Assembly: GCA_043816165.1 (NCBI GenBank)
Contig: JBDRIE010000039.1
Coordinates: 1 to 12,797 of the forward strand
Direction of reading: 5' to 3'
DNA length: 12,797 nucleotides
Origin: JAACEU01 sp043816165
GTDB taxonomy: Bacteria > Patescibacteriota > Gracilibacteria > UBA1369 > LOWO2-01-FULL-3
Part shown: one piece after another, positions 1 to 6,114 of the stretch
Numbering within the stretch: position 1 is the stretch's first letter
Layout: each line of letters begins with the position of its first letter
Made by a program: the position numbers and the translations under genes
The notes under the pieces: generated by a model
The model's input: the letters and a program-made list of their open reading frames with translations, nothing else
What the model was told of the DNA's origin: nothing
Database searches by the model: none

Positions 1-697
1 TGGTGTTATCCAGGTCTTTTATTTTTGCGCTTCTATAAATCGAGGGATTGTAGCTGTTATAGAAGAGTTCGATTAGTTGTTGAGTGTTTAATTGTTCAAC
101 CTTTAGGCCGCAACCTTCGAGTCCTGATTTTGCTATATTGATTTTTTGATTTAGATCTTTTGCAATCTTGTTAAATTCTCCATGTCGTTTTTTGATGTCT
201 CCGTACGTGTCTTTTGGTGATAATCTTTGGAAGAATGATTGGAAAATGTTTGAACCAGCTACTCTGGAAGGATTGTGTGGGATTACTACGTAGAAATCTT
301 TTTGCATAATATCGGCATATTCTACAAGTTTTCGAATGTATTGAGAGTATTCGTATGTTTGATCTTGTAAAAGTTTGTTTTCTTGTTTTTCTCCAAGTTT
401 TTCTACTTGGTCTATATAGTCGTCGATGTCGAGTTTTTTTGATTTGATTAGAATTTGGATTGGGAATTCTAATGAGTTCAAAAATCCTTGATATGAGTTA
501 ATGATTGCATTTTGTTCTTGTTCAGATTTGAGATTGAAATTGATGCTTGATGTTTTGAGTACCGCTCTAATTCCGCCATTTTTTAATACCAAGGTGTTAT
601 CTCGGATTTCCCCGATTCTTAGGTGTGTTTGTGTGCTTCCAGGTTGACCTTCTGTTCTGTTTTTTTTGCCCGGGGCAATGAAATCTAGTAATCCCAT
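1..697 (-). CDS. TraC-like conjugal transfer protein, N-terminal part (runs off the left edge)
   Basis: An open frame of 232 complete codons reads leftward from the ATG at 697-695 to the window edge with no stop, so only the N-terminal part is present. The protein begins MGLLDFIAPGKK, then has a basic, Gln/Thr-rich linker and an alpha/beta region with motifs such as LRIGEIRDNTLVLKNGG and DFYVVIPHNPSR. This resembles the TraC-like / VirB4 N-terminal domain found next to PrgI proteins in CPR genomes, where a VirB4-type ATPase usually follows. It probably sits at the inner face of a type IV secretion or conjugation-like membrane complex. The ATG is one base after the TAA of the PrgI gene (TAA-C-ATG), so the two are very likely one operon with coupled translation. 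No Shine-Dalgarno sequence precedes it. The family call relies on overall resemblance and the PrgI neighbour. No Walker A motif lies in the visible part, so an ATPase domain could only be farther left. Confidence 0.65.
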   Translation of the reverse strand, partial: MGLLDFIAPGKKNRTEGQPGSTQTHLRIGEIRDNTLVLKNGGIRAVLKTSSINFNLKSEQEQNAIINSYQGFLNSLEFPIQILIKSKKLDIDDYIDQVEKLGEKQENKLLQDQTYEYSQYIRKLVEYADIMQKDFYVVIPHNPSRVAGSNIFQSFFQRLSPKDTYGDIKKRHGEFNKIAKDLNQKINIAKSGLEGCGLKVEQLNTQQLIELFYNSYNPSIYRSAKIKDLDNT

Positions 698-698
698 G

Positions 699-1142
699 TT
701 ATTTATTGTTTTGATTAATAATTTTTGATTCTCCGTGTGTGTCTACAATGTTTGTTAATTCTTCCAAGCTTTTTTGTTTTATCTCTGCAACTTTTGGTTT
801 TTCTTTTTTAACTTCTTTTGTTTGATCGAATGATGAAACGAATGGAGTTGCGGTTCCCTGGATCCAAATTCTTTGTCTTGGTAAAATGTGATATTCGATG
901 AAGTTCATTAAAAATTTATGAAATGGTAGACTATGGATTTTTAGAAACGCGAATGCAAGTGTGATTCCTGCTACAATTACTACGGGTGGAAGCCAGATTT
1001 GCCAGAAATATGTTTTGACCAAACTCACATAAATAACATATGCAACAGCTCCACCTCCACCAAGTATTGCCAATTGTTTTAATGTAATTGGTCCGATTAT
1101 TGTGTCTTCTCGTTGTACGTCCTGTGGGACTTTGTATTGCAT
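699..1142 (-). CDS. PrgI family membrane protein of a T4SS-like locus
   Basis: A 147-residue protein with the PrgI layout: a short N-terminal MQYKVPQDVQREDTIIGPIT segment (the KVPQDV..ED.IIG.LT style is diagnostic), two adjacent membrane helices at about residues 22-43 and 48-68, then a basic segment with LPRQRIWIQ near residue 88. A charged Lys/Glu-rich tail fills residues 105-147. PrgI proteins are small two-helix inner-membrane components encoded beside TraC/VirB4-like genes in Gram-positive and CPR type IV secretion or conjugation clusters. They are usually compared with VirB3/TrbD. The TraC-like gene starts one base after the stop. A good minus-strand promoter lies 23-51 bp upstream of the start, so this is probably the first gene of the operon. 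The leader is A-rich without a Shine-Dalgarno sequence. What is exported or taken up cannot be told from this window. Confidence 0.82.
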   Translation of the reverse strand: MQYKVPQDVQREDTIIGPITLKQLAILGGGGAVAYVIYVSLVKTYFWQIWLPPVVIVAGITLAFAFLKIHSLPFHKFLMNFIEYHILPRQRIWIQGTATPFVSSFDQTKEVKKEKPKVAEIKQKSLEELTNIVDTHGESKIINQNNK

Positions 1143-1164
1143 ATTTTTTTATTTTTATCCGTTT

Positions 1165-1193
1165 ATTCTAGCATAAATTCGGTGTTTTATCAA
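1165..1193 (-). promoter_or_regulatory. Promoter for the PrgI/TraC-like operon
   Basis: On the minus strand TTGATA (1193-1188) is followed by a 17-nt spacer and TAGAAT (1170-1165). TGC directly precedes the -10, making it an extended -10. The expected start point is near 1158, leaving a leader of about 16 nt, A-rich and without a Shine-Dalgarno sequence, before the ATG at 1142. Its -35 overlaps that of the divergent lepA promoter. Confidence 0.6.
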
Positions 1194-1213
1194 TGATGAA
1201 ATGGTGGTAGAAT
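1185..1213 (+). promoter_or_regulatory. Promoter for lepA (extended -10)
   Basis: TAGAAT at 1208-1213 is preceded by TGG (extended -10). The -35 position at 17-nt spacing reads TTTTAT and is weak. Transcription would start near 1220, about 17 nt before the ATG at 1237. The 16-nt stretch 1198-1213 (GAAATGGTGGTAGAAT) recurs with one mismatch in the tRNA-Leu promoter. Confidence 0.5.
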
Positions 1214-1236
1214 GCGCAGGATCTTAATTTATAGAC

Positions 1237-3060
1237 ATGTCACAGGAAAATATTCGAAATTTTTGTATCATTGCTCATATTGATCATGGGAAATCAACTT
1301 TGGCCGATAGGTTTTTGGAGATTACCGGTACGGTTTCGAAAAGGGATATGAAGCATGGACAGATGCTGGACACAATGGATTTGGAGCAGGAGCGTGGAAT
1401 TACGATAAAGTTGCAGCCTGTGAGGATGGATTGGGAATATGAAGGGGAAAAGTATGTACTGAATTTGATTGATACGCCGGGACATGTGGACTTTTCGTAT
1501 GAGGTTTCAAGGAGTTTAGCGGCTTGTGAAGGTGCGATTCTGGTCGTAGATGCGGCGCAGGGGATTGAGGCGCAGACTTTGGCCAATTGCTGTATGGCTG
1601 TTGAACATAATTTGGAGATAATTCCGGTTTTGAACAAGATTGATCTTCCCGCGGCGGATGTTGAGAAGAGGGCTCAGGAGTTGGTGGATGCCTTGGGAGT
1701 GAAAAAAGAGGATATCATAGCGGTTTCTGCGAAAGATGGAACTAATGTGGAGGAAGTTTTGAAGGCCGTTGTGGCGAAGGTTCCTAAGCCTTCAGAGGTT
1801 GCTCGTGATGAGGATGAATTGAAAGCTTTGATTTTTGATTCTGTTTATGATTCATATAAAGGGGTTGTGGCTTATGTCCGACTTTTTGGAGGATCAATAA
1901 AACGTGGAGATAGTGTGTGTTTGTTGAATACTAAAAAGAAAATCGAAGCTCTAGAAGTTGGCTATTTTAAGCCACAATATGTTCCAAGTAAGGTTTTGCA
2001 TTCGGGCGAAGTTGGATATATCGTTACAGGTTTAAAAAGTGTGCGGGAGGCTAGAGTGGGTGATACCGTTTGGCGGGCCGGTGATGGTGAAGTGAAAATG
2101 GACGATGCGAAGCCGTTGCCTGGTTATAATGTGGTTCGCCCTTTTGTTTTTGCGAGTATTTTTTGTACCGTTAATGATGAATATCCGCTTTTGCGTGATG
2201 CTTTGGAGAAGTTGCAGATGAATGATAGTGCTCTTAGTTTTGAACCGGAGCAGTCTGGGGCGCTTGGGCATGGATTTAGATGTGGGTTTTTGGGGCTTTT
2301 GCATATGGAAATTGTGCAGGAAAGGTTGGAGAGGGAATACGATTTGGATTTGGTAGTAACCGCTCCATCTGTTTCATATAAGGTGGCAATGAAGGATGGT
2401 GAGGAAATAACTATCTCAAGTCCTGCACATTTGCCCGATTTGACTTATGTTGAACATTTGAAGGAGCCTTGGGTAAAAGTGGAAATATTGGTGCCAAAGG
2501 ATTATGTTGGGGCAATAATGACTCTTTGTTCAGAAAAAAGAGGAGTGTCAAAAGACATGCAATATTTGGATGAAAAAAAGGTGCTTTTGAGCTTCGAGAT
2601 GCCGCTCGCGTCGATCGTTGTTGATTTCTACGACAAGCTGAAAAGTGTATCGAGTGGGTACGCTTCAATGAATTATGAGCACTTGAATTTCCGTCAGGGG
2701 AATTTAGTTAAATTAGATATTTTGGTAGCTGATGATCGTGTAGATGCACTGAGTTTGATAGTTCATAGGGATGAAGCTTTTTATGTGGGAAGGGATTTGA
2801 CTAAGAGATTAAAGGAAATTATTCCACGAGCGAACTTTGTAATTCCGATTCAGGCAGCGATTGGAGGAAAAATTATTGCACGTGAAACTCTTCCAGCATT
2901 CCGGAAAGATGTTACTGCGAAGCTTTATGGGGGTGATGTTACCCGTAAAAACAAACTTTTGAAAAAACAAAAAGCTGGAAAAAAGAGGATGAAAATGGTG
3001 GGGAAAGTGCAGCTACCTCAAGAAGCGTTTTTGGCTGTGCTTAAAAGAGATTCAAAATAA
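1237..3060 (+). CDS. lepA: Elongation factor 4 (LepA), ribosome-associated translational GTPase
   Basis: A full-length 607-residue LepA/EF4, about the usual size of roughly 600. The GTPase motifs are intact: G1 AHIDHGKST at residues 13-21, G2 ERGITIK at 52-58, G3 DTPGH at 79-83, G4 NKID at 133-136 and G5 SAK at 164-166. The EF-G-like domains follow, with HGFRCGFLGLLHMEIVQERL. The LepA-specific C-terminal domain ends in the basic segment with KLYGGDVTRKNKLLKKQK. The factor binds ribosomes and hydrolyses GTP; it is linked to back-translocation and to ribosome assembly or translation under stress. The start is set by the MSQENIRNFCIIAHIDHGK beginning normal for the family. An AGGA at 1218-1221 is 15 nt from the ATG, too far to act as a Shine-Dalgarno. 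It is divergent from the T4SS-like operon and followed at once by a large hairpin element, so probably monocistronic. Confidence 0.97.
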   Translation: MSQENIRNFCIIAHIDHGKSTLADRFLEITGTVSKRDMKHGQMLDTMDLEQERGITIKLQPVRMDWEYEGEKYVLNLIDTPGHVDFSYEVSRSLAACEGAILVVDAAQGIEAQTLANCCMAVEHNLEIIPVLNKIDLPAADVEKRAQELVDALGVKKEDIIAVSAKDGTNVEEVLKAVVAKVPKPSEVARDEDELKALIFDSVYDSYKGVVAYVRLFGGSIKRGDSVCLLNTKKKIEALEVGYFKPQYVPSKVLHSGEVGYIVTGLKSVREARVGDTVWRAGDGEVKMDDAKPLPGYNVVRPFVFASIFCTVNDEYPLLRDALEKLQMNDSALSFEPEQSGALGHGFRCGFLGLLHMEIVQERLEREYDLDLVVTAPSVSYKVAMKDGEEITISSPAHLPDLTYVEHLKEPWVKVEILVPKDYVGAIMTLCSEKRGVSKDMQYLDEKKVLLSFEMPLASIVVDFYDKLKSVSSGYASMNYEHLNFRQGNLVKLDILVADDRVDALSLIVHRDEAFYVGRDLTKRLKEIIPRANFVIPIQAAIGGKIIARETLPAFRKDVTAKLYGGDVTRKNKLLKKQKAGKKRMKMVGKVQLPQEAFLAVLKRDSK

Positions 3061-3148
3061 AGTGGTTTATGGAATTAAAAAGCTTCTCGAAACGTCCTCG
3101 GTTCCCTGCGGATTGTTTCTGCGAGGCTTTTTAATTCCATAAACCACT
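3061..3148. repeat. 88-bp hairpin element with perfect 23-bp arms around a repeated core; likely lepA terminator
   Basis: It begins on the base after the lepA stop codon. The left arm 3061-3083 (AGTGGTTTATGG... ending AAAAAGC) is an exact 23/23 inverted match of 3126-3148. Inside, CTCG (3086-3089) can pair with CGAG (3122-3125) and GAAAC (3089-3093) with GTTTC (3115-3119). The 34-nt core 3089-3122 matches 7714-7747 at 30 of 34 positions. The core stem followed by GCTTTTTAATT makes a plausible intrinsic terminator for lepA, and the mirror A-run could act on the other strand. The element ends 10 bp before the -10 box of the next gene. Confidence 0.8.
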
Positions 3149-3154
3149 ATTTAT

Positions 3155-3163
3155 TGTTATAAT
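3155..3163 (+). promoter_or_regulatory. Extended -10 promoter for the transglutaminase-like/TPR gene
   Basis: TGT followed by a consensus TATAAT (3158-3163). No recognisable -35: that position falls inside the right arm of the hairpin element. Start expected near 3170, about 15 nt upstream of the ATG at 3185. The leader is A-rich and lacks a Shine-Dalgarno sequence. Confidence 0.5.
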
Positions 3164-3184
3164 TAACAGAAGTAAAAACAAAAT

Positions 3185-4447
3185 ATGTGGAAATTTCTAA
3201 AATGGTTTTTCGGACTTTTCTCGCCTTATGCCAACTCTTTTGAGAGGAAAGTTGACCATTTTTTCAAACGTATTAAGTCGACTGATAGTATTTCGAGCAT
3301 AAAAAGAGAACTTCTTGATCTTATGAATGAGAATTTGATTGTTGTGAATGTTTGGATGGAGAAAAAGTTTAAAGGGTACAATTATCTTGCAAAAAACGTT
3401 CGTAAAAAAATGTATGAAGATGAGAAGAAAATTGTGGCGAAATGGAATGAATTTACGAAGCAAAATCCAATTGAAAATGAAAATGTAAAAGCAGAATTAG
3501 AGGCTAAGGGCCTTACTTTTCCGACCGGGCAGGAAGAGCAGATTAAGTGCTTGTGTAGTATTATGAAATTCTTGGAGCCGGGGAAATATTATAAATATAT
3601 AAAGACGGCTAGTTTTGGGAAACTGGTGCGGGATCCGAATGAAAGAGTGTTGGAAGGGGATTGTAACCAGATTGTCACGCTTTATTCTTATCTATATTCA
3701 ACAAAATTCCCGATTGAGGATTTGAGAATAAAATTGCTTCCGGAGCATGTTTGTTTGCATTTCAGAAATATTGATATAGAAGCGACAAATGGAACTTTTC
3801 AAAAGTATACGGAAAACAAGGATGTTCTTCCTATCACAGAGATAATTTCTACGAATTTGCTTGATTTGTTGGATTTTCGCGAAGAGGCTCAGGAGATTAC
3901 GCCTAGGGTAGTGGTAAAAAGTGCGCAATTAGCTTATGCGATTAGTAGTCTGAAAACTCTGGTGGCGAAAAATCTGGAAATTGCTTATCAGAATTTGGCT
4001 GCCGGTGCGCTTCGTGCAAATGATTTTGAGACCGGAATCTTTTATCTTACTAAAACTAATAATAGGGAGGCTCTGCACAATGCTTACCGAAATGCGACAA
4101 TTTATTACATGGGTAATAAGAATTTTGAGAAAGCCAGGTTGTATGCGAGTAAGAGTGGAATGGTGGATTTGGAAAAGACTGTGAAGCACAACGAGGGAAT
4201 TTATTATTTTAATAGTGGGAGTATAGATAAGGCGTTGACTATTTTTACTAATTTGGGCGATGAGAAAATGAAGAAAGCGTGTTATGGAAAACAATATAAT
4301 GAGTTGGTGCGAAAAGTTTCAGGGGATAAGACATTGCAAGATATTAAAAATCATAAGTCTACATATCAAAAAATGCTTCAGTTAGCCCAAAAGATTGGAG
4401 ATAGCGGACTTGCTCAGAGCGTGAGAGATACTTTGAAGCAAGTGTAA
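3185..4447 (+). CDS. Transglutaminase-like (SirB1-type) protein with C-terminal TPR-like helices
   Basis: A 420-residue protein that I do not recognise as a named gene. An aromatic, amphipathic N-terminus (MWKFLKWFFGLF) may touch the membrane but is not a clear signal peptide. Residues 30-130 look helical. At 157-203 there is a pattern typical of transglutaminase-like cysteine enzymes: EGDC (C160), then a helix, then PEHVCLHF (H188), then IDIEATNG (D197 or E199). The order and spacing fit a Cys-His-Asp/Glu triad as in the SirB1/TGc fold. From about 245 to 420 the protein is all-helical with alternating A/Y/N/G positions, as in TPR-like repeats (for example ARLYASKSGM and GIYYFNSGSIDKALTIF). 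It may be a peptidase, a cross-linking enzyme, or an inactive scaffold that binds partners through the repeats. It has its own promoter and no terminator before the next promoter, so read-through into the binding-protein gene is possible. Confidence 0.6.
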   Translation: MWKFLKWFFGLFSPYANSFERKVDHFFKRIKSTDSISSIKRELLDLMNENLIVVNVWMEKKFKGYNYLAKNVRKKMYEDEKKIVAKWNEFTKQNPIENENVKAELEAKGLTFPTGQEEQIKCLCSIMKFLEPGKYYKYIKTASFGKLVRDPNERVLEGDCNQIVTLYSYLYSTKFPIEDLRIKLLPEHVCLHFRNIDIEATNGTFQKYTENKDVLPITEIISTNLLDLLDFREEAQEITPRVVVKSAQLAYAISSLKTLVAKNLEIAYQNLAAGALRANDFETGIFYLTKTNNREALHNAYRNATIYYMGNKNFEKARLYASKSGMVDLEKTVKHNEGIYYFNSGSIDKALTIFTNLGDEKMKKACYGKQYNELVRKVSGDKTLQDIKNHKSTYQKMLQLAQKIGDSGLAQSVRDTLKQV

Positions 4448-4521
4448 AGTTATCCTGTTCTAGCCACAGCATAAGAAGGAGATATGCCAACACGTGTGCC
4501 CTTATATAAATCCTGGTTTTT

Positions 4522-4530
4522 TGGTATAAT
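4522..4530 (+). promoter_or_regulatory. Extended -10 promoter for the binding-protein/phosphatase operon
   Basis: TGG followed by consensus TATAAT (4525-4530). The -35 position (4502-4507, TTATAT) is weak. Start expected near 4537, giving a 23-nt leader without a Shine-Dalgarno sequence before the ATG at 4560. Confidence 0.5.
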
Positions 4531-4559
4531 ATAGGGATTTTTCTGAGTCTAAAATACTA

Positions 4560-6113
4560 ATGGAACAAGAAAAAATAAAAACAGAAACAAAAACAGAAGT
4601 AAAAATCCCTAAAAAAGGGAAAATTCTTCCGTACATATTTTATACGCTGTTTATACTTGTTTTTCTTTGGGTGCTTGGACAATTATTTTTCCAAAAAGAA
4701 ATAGAGGTAATCGAGAATATGGCACATTCTTTGTTTGGTGTTAACCAGGTTGAAAAAGTGGATATCGAAAATTTGAGAGTTGTTTTCCCAAATGAGCCGG
4801 CAGTGTTAGATCCTCGTGATGGCGATCCTGTGGCACGACAAAGATTGGTAAATATTTATCAACCATTAGTGAAGTTTGATGCGTTCTACAATTTACGTCC
4901 TTGTTTGGCGTTGTCTTGGGGAATGATAGATGACCTTACTTGGGAATTTAATCTCAGACCTGATGTTGTTTTCCATGATGGCTCAAAATTCGATGCCTAT
5001 GACGTCGATTCGACTTTGGATTCTCAATTTATCGATTCTTTTGAGTCATTTGAGATTGTTGATGATTTGACTATTAGAATTAAAACAAAATATCCGGATC
5101 CGCTTATGCTCCAAAAATTGGCTTTGATTCTTATTTATTCTGATGAAGCTGAGGATCTTTCATATCCTATTGGAACCGGATCATACAAATATAATGCTTA
5201 TGAAGATAGTGTTATGACTTTGGATAAATTTGATGATTATTGGGGGGAGGAGTCGAAATTTGAAACGGTGGAATTAATTACTATTCCGGACAAGTCTGAC
5301 AGGGTGAATGCATTTTTGAGTGGTGATGCCGATATGTTGGCTTTTGTTTCATATGATGCTGTTCAAATTGTACAGGAATTTGGGTTTGAAATAGCTACGA
5401 TTCCGACACTTGAAGTTCAACTGATTATGTTCAATTTTGCATCTGAATATTTGTCGAACATTAAGAATAGAGAATTAATTTCATATATTATTGATCAGGA
5501 TGCGTTAGTTGAAAAAGTAGGTGGGTATGCGAGGCCAGTCAACCAGTTTGTTAGTAATGGAATTTTTGGCTTTGATTCAAGTATTTCGAATCATGAATTT
5601 GACCTTGAAAAAGCTGAAGCTTTGGCGGTTGAAACCGGTCTTCAAGGAAAGACATTGCAGTTGCATTTGCCGATTGGTTTGGATGTTCTTGGCGAACATA
5701 TTCGTGAGAATTTGGCGGAAGTCGGAGTTAATGTGATTGTTTCATATCTGCAAATTCCGGATTTTATTGACAGTATTGATAATGGAAGGGCTGATTTTTA
5801 CTTTATGGGATTCAAGTCTGAGCTTGGGGATTCGAGTGAGTTTTTGGAAACGACACTACATAGTGAAGGTGATTACAATACTTTTGATTATGAAAATTCT
5901 AATGTTGATTATTTGATCGATCTTGCGGCTGAGGAATTGGATCCAGGGAAAAGGCGGGAGGCGTTGCAGGAAGCGATGAGGGTGGTGGTGGAGGATGATG
6001 TGGTTGGAGTGCCTTTGTTTGAATATGAAACTGTATATAGTTTTGTGGAGGAGTTAGATTTTTCTCCACGTATTGATGGACTTATTAATTTTGATGAAAT
6101 TAATATAAAATAA
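4560..6113 (+). CDS. Membrane-anchored peptide/nickel-type solute-binding protein (SBP_bac_5, OppA/DppA-like)
   Basis: A 517-residue family 5 extracellular solute-binding protein. Residues 1-21 are charged and Lys/Glu-rich, residues 22-44 form one strong hydrophobic helix, and the rest is soluble and acidic. There is no lipobox cysteine at the end of the helix, so it looks like an uncleaved anchor holding the binding domain outside the cell, not a lipoprotein. Family features include VFPNEPAVLDPRDGDPVARQ near 74-94, LVNIYQPLVKFD, LALSWGMIDDLTWEFNLRPDVVFHDGSKFDAYDV near 116-149, and GTGSYKYNAYE. The loop usually found after the AYDV segment is shorter than in typical OppA. No permease or ATPase gene is beside it. 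Instead a HAMP-PP2C phosphatase gene starts one base after its stop (TAA-T-ATG). I infer a ligand-sensing role for the pair, though uptake with a transporter encoded elsewhere cannot be excluded. Confidence 0.85.
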   Translation: MEQEKIKTETKTEVKIPKKGKILPYIFYTLFILVFLWVLGQLFFQKEIEVIENMAHSLFGVNQVEKVDIENLRVVFPNEPAVLDPRDGDPVARQRLVNIYQPLVKFDAFYNLRPCLALSWGMIDDLTWEFNLRPDVVFHDGSKFDAYDVDSTLDSQFIDSFESFEIVDDLTIRIKTKYPDPLMLQKLALILIYSDEAEDLSYPIGTGSYKYNAYEDSVMTLDKFDDYWGEESKFETVELITIPDKSDRVNAFLSGDADMLAFVSYDAVQIVQEFGFEIATIPTLEVQLIMFNFASEYLSNIKNRELISYIIDQDALVEKVGGYARPVNQFVSNGIFGFDSSISNHEFDLEKAEALAVETGLQGKTLQLHLPIGLDVLGEHIRENLAEVGVNVIVSYLQIPDFIDSIDNGRADFYFMGFKSELGDSSEFLETTLHSEGDYNTFDYENSNVDYLIDLAAEELDPGKRREALQEAMRVVVEDDVVGVPLFEYETVYSFVEELDFSPRIDGLINFDEINIK

Positions 6114-6114
6114 T

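Noticed and set aside
1284..1637. Long antisense open frames inside lepA, and similar ones inside glyA and other genes
   Set aside because: They are shadows of strongly supported genes, with low-complexity or unnatural compositions and no recognisable domains.
4490..4497. ACACGTGT palindrome upstream of the binding-protein promoter as an operator
   Set aside because: A single 8-bp palindrome with no second copy or known regulator; expected by chance often enough.
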